Source of the DNA: Hamiltosporidium magnivora
Taxonomy: Eukaryota; Microsporidia; Dubosqiidae
NCBI GenBank assembly: GCA_004325065.1
Contig: PITI01000132.1
Span: 1 to 20,008, forward strand
Direction of reading: 5' to 3'
DNA length: 20,008 nt
The position numbers were made by a program, and so were the translations under genes. The notes below the pieces were generated by a model. It made no database searches. It was not told where the DNA came from and worked only from the letters and a program-made list of their open reading frames with translations. Of the stretch, positions 1 to 11,150 are shown piece after piece (position 1 is the first letter of the stretch; each line of letters starts with the position of its first letter).

Positions 1-2962
1 AAAATGAGCCCAAGGTCTCCAATTTTATTAAGACTGTTTTATCTCGGCCCCAGTATATTAATTAAAACGTAGTAAAGAGAAATCATAAATTTTCTACTGA
101 TTTAAATAAAGAAATATTTAAAACTCAATTTTATTAATCGCTCATTTGTAATAGCACCTAAGTTTCACCATGAAATAAGGCCTAGAACCGTTTTTTAGAT
201 ATCAATGTCTTCTTCATATAAAAATCAAAACGTTCGAACTACATAAAATTGGTTGTATTTATAAAAAGTGTTAATTTTACTTGATAAAGAATATTTAAAA
301 TCTTTTTAAAGATTTATACTTTAAATGCTTCAAAACTATAATTATTATACAAAATCTCAGAAATAGAAGTCTTTTAAAACTTTTACAATAAACTTATAGC
401 ATTTGTAAGTTTGGGTTTTAGATTTTGTATGATTGATATATTTATTGGGCATCAAATGCAAATAATATACTTCCCAATACATTAGAGACCAAAGTATGTA
501 TATCACTGATTAATATTTGACTTTAATCTTATTTATGCTAGCACTCCCCTTGGCAATAAGTACGTGAAACTGATAGTAAGATAATTGTTTGGATTTTTGG
601 TGGGAATCTAACCATTCTCAATTTTCGGTTTTTCAATGAAAGTTTGTTCAAGAGAATAGGGTCTACGAAATCTGGAAATTTTCTACATATTTATTTGTAG
701 TTTTCTATGTAACTAGATTTCAGATAGCTCTGCACTTGTGGGTAATTACGATGTAAAAGCATAGTAACCTAGATTTGCTCACTCGGATTAGAAGCTTAGG
801 GCCTGGGAAATATAAAGTATAAAACATTTAAAGCTGGGAAAGCTAAGTAGCAGGTTTTAACTGTTTGTATGACATGCATTGAATAGTTTAATCCTATTTA
901 AGTCTTTGAAATATATTTTAGCTAGAAGTTTATTGAGTATCGTAAGTATAGAGTAAATTGGAATGCTGCATAGTCGTTGAAGAGCCTAAATCTGGGTTTT
1001 TACCTTCGATCACACACCAGAAAACAGAAATAAACAAACACCGGGCACCTGAATCGTCCAATAATTGGGGTTTAAAACTCTGTTAAATAAAAGTTTCGGA
1101 ACGTAGGCCTCGCTGGGGGTACTGATGGAATGTTGGGGTAGCAGTTATTTATATTAACTTTAGAACTGCGTGCATGTCATAAAAAATAATATAACACTTG
1201 TCACAGTATTAAAAAATGTTATACGTTTAAATGACGTTTATAAGCATTCAATTTCGAAAGATACATTATAAAATGATAATTTTTCAGTGTATGTTAAACG
1301 TTGGGATAAAAAAACAGGGATCGTTGATCCAACCCTTTACTATATGATTGATGGCAAATCAAAAGAAACACGCGGAAAAATAAAGAACAATATTAAAACA
1401 TGACGTGGTGTAGAAATTTAACATAGCTCATGAAACATAAATTAAATTATCGATCAAGAAAATAAAAGGTTTTTTCTACTATGAAATGTTAAGGCTCTTA
1501 AAAACAGGGTTTTCATGAACGAAAAATAGACCCAAGAAATGCTAGGGCAAGACGCGCAAACAGAATACTTGGCTTTCCATCTGTTCATTCTTAAAACTGA
1601 GACTAAAGGCAGACTGGGCTTTGAAATAATTTTTTTTAGTCAAATTCTTGGATTACTTAATCTAATATATTTTCTTGCAATCTTAAAAATTCACTTTCAA
1701 AATTATTTTGTTTTGGCGTAAATATTAATATATAAAATTTTACTGTGGGTTATTAGCTAAGATTAGTCCAAATGAATGTTTATTTGTAGAATGTTATATA
1801 TCAACCAACACTGTAACTATTATATCTTTTTTTCATGAATAAAAGGGAAATTGATCATAAATATTTTTAAAAAAAATTTAAAAGCAAAATAAAAATTATC
1901 ATAGATATTTGATTCAGAGGATTCAAAGTTATTATTATGTTTAACCTGTAATGAGATTAACAAGGGTTTTGTAAAAAAAATTATTATTCTTAGCATTCAG
2001 AAAAATTCAAAAATCCACAAAACATAGTTTATTCGTGAATTTTAATATGTTTCAAGTTATAAAATTCATCTTAAATATGTATCACCTTTTACCATTCTAT
2101 GATTTTCCATTTATTTATAAATATTATCCGATTACTTTTTCCAGGTATAAAAATTAAATCGCTTAAGAAATCAGCTATTAAAGATAAATTGGTCATAATT
2201 TATTCCTTCTCTTCACTTATATTCCATTATAGAATATTTCCGTGACAATTTACACATATAAAAGGTCTAGAAACAAAACTATATTTAAATATATGCTTGA
2301 GATATGATGTCCTGTCTTTGCTGAGTTTTTTCTGAATTTCATTATATTTAATAAATGGGTCAAGAAAACTCGATATAACATAGTTTTTGGTTTAAATTAA
2401 AATTGTATCAAACTTAAAATTTCATTTAAATTAAAGCGATAGAATTGGGTTTAGATACGATTCAGAAAGTATTAAAATTCAATTGACTAATGAAAGTCCA
2501 ATTTTAATGTTTAGAGACTGGCTAATGCAAAGCTATTTTTAAAAAACATTTCAATATCTAAGAGTATCTGTCAAGCCGAACCCAAACAACCGCAGAACAC
2601 AATATACAAAATCACATCGGCTGAAATTCATATTAATAAAGTTTATGATACTCTTTTGTTCTACAAATAAATTAGTTTTAATAAATTTTTATTTGCTTAA
2701 AATGTTTTTCCAACAAGTATATAATCTTGTATTTTCCTCAATCTAAAGGGTTAATTTTATCTGAACACAAAATAATTCTTTCGAATTTTTTTTAATCTTT
2801 TTTTTTGTTTTATCAATTTCGTATTCAAAGCACCATGTAATAATCTTGTTGCAGTTTTAATTTTATATATAGTAAATTAAAAAATTATAATTTTTTTGAT
2901 TAATTAATAATTATTTATATCAAAAATTTAATATAACTGAAACAAAAACAGTTTCCATGTAA
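1..2962. other. AT-rich intergenic flank, no gene recognised
   Basis: I see no protein family, tRNA or rRNA here on either strand. The part at about 540-1160 is less A/T-extreme than its surroundings (for example around 1100-1140), but no frame stays open there and no family is recognisable. It could be old transposon material decayed past recognition. The longest ATG frame, a 60-codon frame at 1539-1721, resembles nothing I know and is within chance expectation. The last 60 bases probably hold the promoter of the gene at 2963. Confidence 0.6.
2896..2962 (+). promoter_or_regulatory. Putative core promoter and leader of LRR gene A, with start-stop element
   Basis: An A/T-only block ending TTATTTATAT lies about 43 bases before the start codon. 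A similar block (AATTAATTTATAT) lies about 26 bases before the start of the paralogue at 12812. At 2957-2962 an ATG is followed directly by TAA, in frame with and abutting the real start, so the local order is ATG-TAA-ATG. If the mRNA begins upstream of 2957, this is a minimal start-stop upstream frame. Microsporidian leaders are often very short, so it may also lie outside the transcript. The promoter assignment is inferred from resemblance between the two upstream regions only. Confidence 0.3.
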
Positions 2963-5557
2963 ATGTACAGCAAGAAAATATTACAAATACTATATGATTT
3001 TATAAATAATAAAAAATCAAAAGAAATATATGAAATGTGTAAATATTTGGTGCAATATGGTACACGCGATCATTACTTAAAGGTTGTTATTATAATTTCA
3101 ACACTTTTCAGAGTAAACATTTGTATTCGTATTATTGTTGATTTTCAAGCGTTGGATCCTGTGATCAATTCTATATCAGAACACCCAAACAATTCTAAAT
3201 CTATATATTCCTATGATGGACAAGGGGATAATCAGACCGAATCTAGACCTTGCGCTCCAAATATGTCTTCCATTCCTGAAATTAAGAAACGTCTTCGAAA
3301 TTCTAAACGGACCGATGATAGTAATGTACCCTTCAAAAAGAGAAAATTCGATATTATTGATGATCTCAAGAACAAAAATTTAGGTAGCCAAACCCTAAAT
3401 CTAAATATAAGCGAAGTTATTTCTTCAGAAAGTGATATGATTGAAAAAAATGTAAAAGAATTTGCATTCTCTATTGATAAAAACGAGGATAATCTTAAAA
3501 TTTTTGAAAATATTAATATCCTATTGTCTGAAGATCCAATCGATATTGTTAAGTTTGATTACCCCGGAAATTTTAAGATTCTATCTAAGCATTTTGATGA
3601 GTTGTATAAAACTGGAAGTGACGAAATAAAGCTAAATATTAAAGATATAACAAAAAGCAATATAGAATGTGTTATTTTTAAAGAATGTATAAACATATTA
3701 AAAAACGGATGGAATAATAATTTCAGTGATCTTAATAAAGAAGAGGTTTTGGATTTAATTTGGCTTTTGGATGATCTTTCGTGCTATTCAGAAGCAGATA
3801 CACTATTATTATTTTATAGAAATTTACTTCCATTTATTTTTTCCTATTTAAAAGATAAATCCTATAATGATGTATCAAATCTTACATGCACTGATTTTAT
3901 CAGTCATAAAAAATATTTTTTACCTTTTATTTATTTGCTATATGATAGTATACGTGTTAATTACGATTCTAAGAATAACGAATTGACTTTGATTGAGAAA
4001 AAACATAATGAAACTATATTTTCCTTCGAGAAGCATAATATTGATGAAATCTTAATTAGAACTACTCCTCGAGCTCTGGAATTGATCAACCAAGAAAATT
4101 CCAAAGAAAAATCGGTACTATTGGATTGTATAGTTGGCTCATATCGAATAAAAGGTATTAGAATATCTGGCTCGAATACATATTTCACCGAAACAAAAGA
4201 TTTGGATTTTTCATGTAACAATATCACAAAAGATTCTACGGTCTATGAAATGAATACAAGTTTTATTTCAATATTTAGTGCAATAGAAGCATTTAAGAAG
4301 GAGGAAATAACTTATATCGAATTTGAAAGAATAGTAGTGTCTGATAAAGATTTTAGCTTTTTAAAAACCTTAAAAAATTTAGAATCTCTAGTTTTGGTAA
4401 AATGTAAAACACCTAAGAAAAAAATTTTTTTGGGTAAATTATCCTCCTACTTCCCAAAACTGAAAAACTTGCATATAGTTGGATATTTGTTACAAAATGA
4501 AATTTTTAATGAACTGAATGTTATGAATATTGTTTCTTTAGAACTTTCATGCTGTGTGTATAGGATTAGTACTGTAAAGATAAAGCCTTTCAAAATGGAT
4601 GTATTAAAGGAATTTAGAATGAACTATTCGAGTTTAAATTATAAGATTATAAACCCCATGATGCTGAGTAATTCATTGAGAGTCATAGATATGAGAGGTG
4701 TGGATTTCTTACGATTACTAAATTTTGAAGTCTGCGAAAATTGGCAAAAGTGTTTTCATTCTATAGATTTATCTAAGTGCAGTCTAAACGTAATTTTGCT
4801 TCGATATTTCTCATCGGATATCAAGGCAGAGATTCTTATCTTAGATAGATTTTGTAATAAGTCGCATTTAGAGATCATTTTGAGTCAAAAGACACTGCAT
4901 TCAAGCACAAAAAAATTAAGTTTGTCGCATAATTTGATAGATAATTATATATTATTTATCATAAGTCAATTTGAAATATTAGAGTGTCTTAATATGTCGT
5001 ATTTGATAAACCATTCGATAAACTTATCATGTTTAGAGTATAAATTAAAGAGTAAGTTAAAAGACATAAATTTATCGGGAAATAGGTTTGAAAAAGAATT
5101 TCTTATTTCTATAAGTCAGTTTAAAACACTTTCAAAGCTAAATATATCAAACTGCAACCTTAATTCTGGCTTTATGATAAATTTATGTGTGGGTAATCTT
5201 ATAGCTTCGCTTAAGAAAATAAATATATCAGAAAATACGCTGTGCGCATCTGATATTTTTAGATTGGGTTTGTTTTTGAATCTTAAACATCTTATTGTTT
5301 CTTTGGATAGTAAAGTAATTTCTGAGTTTATCGAGGAATACGGAACATTAAGATGTCAAAATTTAGAAACGCTTGAGCTGATTAATACTAATGTTAATGA
5401 TGGGATAAAAAATCTTATTATGTCCCAGCCTCTATTAAAAAATGTTAAATTAAGAAATTGCAGGATTGAACTGAATTTACTCATATTAAATTGTAATTTA
5501 AGTCCTAAATCCTTTAAGAAAGGTCATATTCGAGATACTAAGATCTCTGGTTTCTAG
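2963..5557 (+). CDS. Leucine-rich repeat protein A with BTB/POZ-like segment (microsporidian multigene family)
   Basis: Intron-less, 864 residues. The start is fixed by an in-frame TAA directly before the ATG. Visible parts in order: a cap at 1-61 with a hydrophobic stretch (about 40-58) and the CIRIIVDF motif also found in B; a hypervariable linker at about 62-195 with a bipartite basic cluster at 108-128 (KKR, KR, KKRK) resembling a nuclear localisation signal; at about 197-290 a segment that reads like a divergent BTB/POZ fold (FKILSKHFDELYK, IKLNIKDIT, then EEVLDLIWLLDDL); a conserved middle at 305-450; and an LRR array at about 451-835 with repeats such as LESLVLVKC, LKDINLSGN, LSKLNISNCNL and LETLELINTN. 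The tail at 836-864 does not match B. There is no catalytic motif, so a binding or scaffold role is likely; partner and cellular location are unknown. LRR is secure from the sequence, BTB is inference. The paralogue lies 7.25 kb downstream on the same strand. Confidence 0.93.
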   Translation: MYSKKILQILYDFINNKKSKEIYEMCKYLVQYGTRDHYLKVVIIISTLFRVNICIRIIVDFQALDPVINSISEHPNNSKSIYSYDGQGDNQTESRPCAPNMSSIPEIKKRLRNSKRTDDSNVPFKKRKFDIIDDLKNKNLGSQTLNLNISEVISSESDMIEKNVKEFAFSIDKNEDNLKIFENINILLSEDPIDIVKFDYPGNFKILSKHFDELYKTGSDEIKLNIKDITKSNIECVIFKECINILKNGWNNNFSDLNKEEVLDLIWLLDDLSCYSEADTLLLFYRNLLPFIFSYLKDKSYNDVSNLTCTDFISHKKYFLPFIYLLYDSIRVNYDSKNNELTLIEKKHNETIFSFEKHNIDEILIRTTPRALELINQENSKEKSVLLDCIVGSYRIKGIRISGSNTYFTETKDLDFSCNNITKDSTVYEMNTSFISIFSAIEAFKKEEITYIEFERIVVSDKDFSFLKTLKNLESLVLVKCKTPKKKIFLGKLSSYFPKLKNLHIVGYLLQNEIFNELNVMNIVSLELSCCVYRISTVKIKPFKMDVLKEFRMNYSSLNYKIINPMMLSNSLRVIDMRGVDFLRLLNFEVCENWQKCFHSIDLSKCSLNVILLRYFSSDIKAEILILDRFCNKSHLEIILSQKTLHSSTKKLSLSHNLIDNYILFIISQFEILECLNMSYLINHSINLSCLEYKLKSKLKDINLSGNRFEKEFLISISQFKTLSKLNISNCNLNSGFMINLCVGNLIASLKKINISENTLCASDIFRLGLFLNLKHLIVSLDSKVISEFIEEYGTLRCQNLETLELINTNVNDGIKNLIMSQPLLKNVKLRNCRIELNLLILNCNLSPKSFKKGHIRDTKISGF

Positions 5558-8500
5558 ATAATTTTTATATTTGACGAAATTTAAGTTTCTATTATTATTG
5601 ACTAAAAATGATTCACTTGTCTTCAGATTTGTTTATTCCTAATTGTTAATTTAGTAAACTTATTCTTAAGTTGTTTTACTCGGTATTAATTTTCTTTTAC
5701 TCTTTAAAGTACTGCTTGATCTTCTAAATATGATCTTCGTTTGTATTTTTTACTTTACCTCCCGAGTAGTTTCTCTTTCTAATATTAGTAGTATGAGTAT
5801 TGTATTTTTATTTGTTAAAAATCTGTTTTCTAGTTACTTGATAATCTCAAAGTATATATTAATTATTATTTATTTCGGCATTTTGTATAACTCCTATTGA
5901 ATTTTTTTCCCGATCTACTTCGGCATTTAAGTCTGACTCAAGCCCCATGTTTCTATCAAAAGAAACGAAATAGGCTGTTTACTTGTACACACTATACCGT
6001 GTATGTCTTTTTATTACTGGATTTTGACTTCTTTAAGATATCAATGCGGAATTTGTTATAGTATAGGCCCAGGTCGTGGCATATGAAATAATCCCAACCT
6101 AACATTCAAAAACCATTTGTTAATAGGTTCTACTGCAAAAATCTTTGTATATAATTACTTTATATCTATTCTATAAAGTAGTTGCAACTTCGTAAGTTAT
6201 ATCTTGTTTTTTCTTATCTAACTCGAATATATCAGATTCATTATTCTAAATATTAACATCATTTTTATTCGGATATCTTTCTTATCTCTACATATTAATT
6301 TTAAAAAAACTATTGAACCAAGTAGATCTATATTTGTTTCGTTTACTTAAATTTGATTGGAATGATTTAATCGAAACAAAAAAAATGGTTTAAATTTTGA
6401 TCTATTTCGTTGAAAAAATTAAAGAATGGTGTTTGAATTCCTAAAACCACTATGATCTAAGATTATATGCTGACTATTCAATAAAAATTTTTTAATTCCA
6501 AACTTAAATATCAGAATAATTCGAATTATAGCTCAATTAAATGTTCATTAAAGTAAAAACAAGAACGTTCTATAAATTAATATAATTCTAAAGTTTTATT
6601 TGAACATTTTGGTCTAAAAAACCAAATTATATTAATCTAATTAAACTAGTACTGATTTCCAATTATTTTTCGCATTAAGATAACTAAACTAGTAGCTACC
6701 TGTAAAATAAAATTGTAAAAGAAAAGATAAAATAAGCTAAAATTACACTGGAAGCGAGAAGGAATTTTTCTTAGTACTTACAATAAGTTGAAGATAGTCG
6801 AGAAAATTCACATAGATTTAATTGTAAAAATGGCAAACAAAACGAAAATCTGACTAAAAAGACTTTGTCAAGCTAAATAAAAGCAAAACTATTTGTTTCA
6901 TGTAATAAATTGAAATTCAATATAATTAATGCCTATTACATGAAAATAATTCGAATTAATTGGAAATTTCGCTGTTTTTCATATTTTAAACAAATTCTAG
7001 GTCAGTAAAGAATAAAACAGGCGTTTAACAACGATAAATTATTTTGGTTCTTTAATATTCTTTTAGGTATACAAAGTTTAATTTTCATGTATAAAGTATT
7101 GTTTGACTTCTTTAGACATTTAAGAAAATGTAAAAAAATATAAACACATAGCGTAGAATTCTAAACTTGGACAGTTAACTAGATTCTTTACACAAAAAGG
7201 CATCTAGGGGCAAGATATAGAATATAAAAAAAGACCTCGAAAGATAAACTATACATATTAAACTTAATAAATTTATATTACCAAATAGAGCACCACATTT
7301 AAAAATAATAATATATAAAATAAGATGGACTAAATGGACACTCTAAATGATATACTAACTAGAATAGCAAGCTATCTAACAAAGAGTCTGCTATTACGCT
7401 GAAATATAAATGGATTTTTGAGTACATAGTGTATGTATTTAGATTCCAGAAATCCTTTATATGCTTAAAAATCATCAAAAACAATTCGAAAATGAATGGA
7501 TATTCGGATATACTAGATACAAAAGATCAGAAGCGAAGGGTCAGTTTCCACTTCTTTCCGCCGAAGTTAACATTAATTTAATGTCATAGACGCATAAGTT
7601 TTCACGCTTTACAAAATATAAAATGAGTATGCAGAACCAAGACTGCATACTATAGGAAAATTTTTTGTTAAAATTCTAAATAATTTTCGGATGTTTTATT
7701 TTGAATTAAAAACGAACTAGATAGGGATTATTGATGGTATAAAAATTTAGCTATATTCACTCGTATGTTTAGGTTACGATTCCGAAGAAGATCAATTTTC
7801 GTTATCAATTTATTTCATGTTTACAGTATAATATGATATTATAACTAATATTATAAAGTTGAAGGAGATTGTACATAAAACACACAAATTGAATCACATG
7901 ACAACATTAGATACAAGATGTTGATACATGCATGTACACTAAAGTAATCATAGTAGGCTTTAAAAATTTATATTTTGGCCGACAAGGAATATTGATATCG
8001 AGACTAAATGTCGATTTGAATTGATGAAGAGTATCTCTAAATGCATTAAAGGAAACAAAAAGAGACCTGCGGCTCACACTCACTTTACTCTAACACTAAT
8101 TAAAGAAGTTGTTCCCTAAATTGCAAACAAAATAAATAAAGAATCAAATTCGGAACTTGGACTCTAAATTCGGGGGAAAATGTCTAAATATAAAGCAATA
8201 ATGAATCAAAAATAGAAGTAGAAGGTATAAAAAAGCAATAACCAAAAAAAAATTAGACTAAAAAAATATCAAATAGATTGCTAATACAGAAATTTATTAA
8301 ATTTTTCTGAACTTAAAAAATTAAGCTCAAACTTAAACATTAGAAATCTACTCTTGACTTCAACATGGTGGACAATTTACATTAAAAATTGAATCCAAAA
8401 AAAATAATTTTAAATTTTAAGGTATTATAGTAATTGGTAAAACATACCAGAAGAAGACAAATAAATTTGACTACAAAAATATGTGTGAAAAGAGACGAAA

Positions 8501-9600
8501 CATCGGTAGTACCTGATTTCTTATATCGAAATTCTCTCTCGTATATTTAATAAAGAAAATAGAACCTGATATGATACATCTTACACTCTTTACTTGTCGG
8601 AATGCTTTGTAATATGTTTAATAACTATTCTGAAATTTTCATATTTCATTACAGCATCTTAATACATTCTTCATATAATTTTCTATTAAGATTGAAGAAA
8701 GAATATTATAATGGCGTTATTCACGAAAAATCTCTTAAATGTTACCTTTTAATCATATAACAATTAAAATGATAAATCATGTATCAATATATTTATAATA
8801 TACATTTAGATGAGGTTAGAAGTCGTAATATTTTTGGAATTACCCATGTAGCGAGTATTTCGCTTATATACAAATTACAAACAAACAAAAAAAGAAGGAA
8901 ATCTTTTAAAAAACAAATAATTATATGGAAAACTGTATTTACTTCTATTTCTGCTTGGGTCTATTTTGGATATATAACATTATATTCCTAGATGTTCTTT
9001 ATTAGGTCTCTAAAATAGGAAATCAGCTCTTTATTATAATTCGACGCTTGTGTAATTAAATATATCAATTTTTAGCTTCGTGTATAGATTTGTATTTAGG
9101 AATCCCGAAAAGTAAAAAGTCATTTAGATTGCCTACTAATCGTGAAAATGAAAAGAAAAATTACCAAAATGGTAAAAAAGCAAATAATACTACGGGAAAT
9201 TTGCAAATATTTTTTGATAGTCTAATAATTTTTTACAGTGGCAGGTAAATATAAATACAGGTACAATTTCTACAGGAAGTTTAAAATTAACAGCAATTTA
9301 GCAATGTAAATCTGATGTGATTACGCTAATACAATCAGCAGTGTAATTTGACATGTCGCTTGTATTATCTGGCAGTTTAACAACATAGGTATTGTTTTCT
9401 GTTCTTTCGTTATTAAGTGTTTGAGTTTTTTTGAGAAAATGATATATAGGGACTCATATCAACAGATCTAAACTGGATGAAGCATTGTTTTGAAAAAGCT
9501 GAATTTACTGTGCTTATTCAAGGTTTAAATTACACTAATTTTATAAAAATACAATACATAGAGTTAGGGGTAAAACAAACCATCTAAATACAAGTTTTAG
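5558..9600. other. AT-rich intergenic spacer, no gene recognised
   Basis: About 4 kb between LRR gene A and the integrase relic. Stops occur often in all frames. The longest ATG frame is 70 codons at 8779-8991 (+), with a basic patch and hydrophobic C-terminal residues; it is unrecognised and within chance expectation. No clear AATAAA signal lies close behind gene A. A ten-base word, TTCGGCATTT, occurs twice (5874-5883 and 5919-5928). The last part, about 9470-9600, may be the decayed start of the transposon gene that becomes readable at 9611. Confidence 0.55.
7626..7651. repeat. Perfect 9-bp inverted repeat (hairpin)
   Basis: AGTATGCAG, an eight-base spacer, then CTGCATACT: a perfect nine-pair stem with mixed base composition, unlike the A/T-only palindromes frequent elsewhere in the window. 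No gene borders it, and no run of T follows that would suggest a terminator. It may be a relic of a mobile-element end or a chance hairpin. Confidence 0.5.
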
Positions 9601-11150
9601 AGCAAAACCCGATGATTATAAACGTTTACGCGACTTTGAAATATTAAATATTTTGTTTTAGGTACATTTGTAGAGTATATTTGATATTTTACATAATGCA
9701 TATGTTAAAATTTGGGTAAAAGACTAGAACTTATAGAAAAACGCCGTAAATGAATAGAAAAAATATCCCCTAGAAATGATAATAGTCTATATAAATTTAT
9801 CTACACATGCAAAAAAAAACATCGTGCTAGAAAAACGAATTGGTGGGAATCTATACTATGCAAAAACATGAATACGAGATTTCGGGACGATTTAATCGCC
9901 ATTTGCTCTAAATCTGATGATCTATTTAATTAATACTTGAGATCAAAATCATTATGCTACATTCATAAAACTTATCTCTTTAGAGCAAGGTTACATAAGA
10001 AATAGCTTATTTATTGTTATTTTTACTATTTTTGATTGACTATTATTTTGAAAAGTGATAACGGCTGGGATTTCAAGAAATATCACAAAAGAACTATATA
10101 ACATTTATCCAGAAATAAAGATTTTATATGGAAAACCTAGACACACCTAAAGTCAAAATTCCAAATGAATTGAAATCTAGATGTGAAGAATATGTTTTTT
10201 TTGTACCCAGAAGACAATAGGGCCTAAAATAGTCAAGAGGCTTAAGATTTGCTCGGTTTTTAATTTGCAGAGCTATTCCTATTAACATAAACTCTACACC
10301 CTATGAAGAAATGTTAGGAATTAGACACAAACGTTTTCTACGTACAGACATTATGTTCAATATAAATTGCGAAGACGACTTATAAGTAATATTTAACGAT
10401 CAAGACAATTTACAATATATCTAGAAAAGTAAACTACAAAAAAAGCCAATCGATATAGCACAAGTCAAAGTAACAAGGAGGAAACAAATTTGTTTGTTAG
10501 TTATGTTCAAATTTTACTTAGCTATTTAATCGAAGTTCCGATTTCAATGACGTATAACGGAAAGCAAATGTTTATATTTCATCTAATATTCAAGTATCTG
10601 GGTATTAAAAAAACCTAAGATTAATTATGATGTGTTAATGAGAATTTCGATTTGAAAATGAAAATAAATTCAGGCATATTGAAATACAAGGAGATTCCAG
10701 TAAGAAAAGCTTTTAGACAAGCAGAAAAAGCAATTCGATTTAATAATTTATAAACACTATCGTCAATTATCGTGACACGGTAAGATTTTGAGTTCCAGAT
10801 GTTTAAATAAGTTGCTCCGATGAAAGAAACAAAATGAATGATTTCGTAGAATATCAGCTGCAAATTAGTATCAAATGGGTCAGAACAACGAAAACCGACT
10901 CAAATTTATGTGGGAAACCAATTTAGAATATGCAATTAAAAGTAAATTTTTGCCGAAGCTCTCCTTAGGTCTAGGATTTCGCTAAGAGAACGTGCAAGAA
11001 TATTTTTCAATGCCAGGTGCCAAAGTTAAAAGAATTTGGTTGTAAACCTTAATGCACATCTGACAAAATTTTGTGCCGTAAAAGAAAAAAACTTTTGAAC
11101 TCGAAATGTTACCGAAAAGTAAGCTGCTCCGATATAAAGAACACAGGGCA
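9600..11150 (+). pseudogene. Decayed integrase-type (rve, DDE) transposon gene, KRBA2-like
   Basis: No frame is open, but successive frames match, in order, a transposon-derived integrase protein of the kind often annotated 'KRAB-A domain-containing protein 2-like' (Ty3/gypsy-type core). Visible: DDYKRLRDFEIL (9611); ILHNAYVKI of the zinc-binding region (9686); GKRLELIEKRRK (9715) and a CKKKHRARK remnant (9808); DDLIA, the likely first-Asp region (9886); LKSDNGWDF with the second Asp (10048); ITKELYNIYPEIKILYGKPRH (10082), given here only as a twenty-odd-residue landmark ending at the GKPRH motif; a candidate third acidic residue at 10167; SRGLRFARF and NSTPYEEMLG (about 10235-10315); KAFRQAEKAIRFNN (10706); DTVRF-stop-VPDV (10774); ISLRERA (10976); and a tail with Cys codons at 11041, 11053, 11074, 11107 and 11125. 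At least eight frame changes and many stops make it dead. The 5' limit and any terminal repeats are not visible. The substrate would have been element DNA ends in the nucleus. Confidence 0.8.

Noticed and set aside
230..245. GTTCGAAC, a possible tRNA B-box
   Set aside because: No acceptor or T stem and no A-box at a suitable distance; no tRNA found anywhere in the window.
1272..1403. Coding-looking open patch of 43 codons (translation includes VKRWDKKTGIVDP)
   Set aside because: The residue mix looks protein-like, but the length is well within chance and I cannot assign a family.
3074..3105. Possible mini-intron in gene A (GTTGTTATT...CTTTTCAG, 29 bases)
   Set aside because: Removal would shift the frame, and the unspliced reading aligns residue for residue in length with gene B up to CIRIIVDF, so the stretch is coding.
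3961..4227. Minus-strand frame inside gene A, and similar ones at 13789-13977 and 13984-14364 inside gene B
   Set aside because: These are antisense shadows of well-supported coding sequence.
8779..8991. 70-codon ATG frame on the plus strand
   Set aside because: At roughly 75% A+T, stops occur about once in 11 codons. About five or six frames of 70 or more codons are expected by chance in 20 kb over six frames. No recognisable domain, so not called.
9233..9380. Loose recurrence of ACAG every 15-25 bases
   Set aside because: The units do not align beyond the four-base core, so I do not call a tandem repeat.
10621..10863. 80-codon minus-strand frame
   Set aside because: It is the antisense shadow of the integrase-type relic, whose plus-strand motifs (KAFRQAEKAIRFNN, DTVRF...VPDV) lie in the same place.
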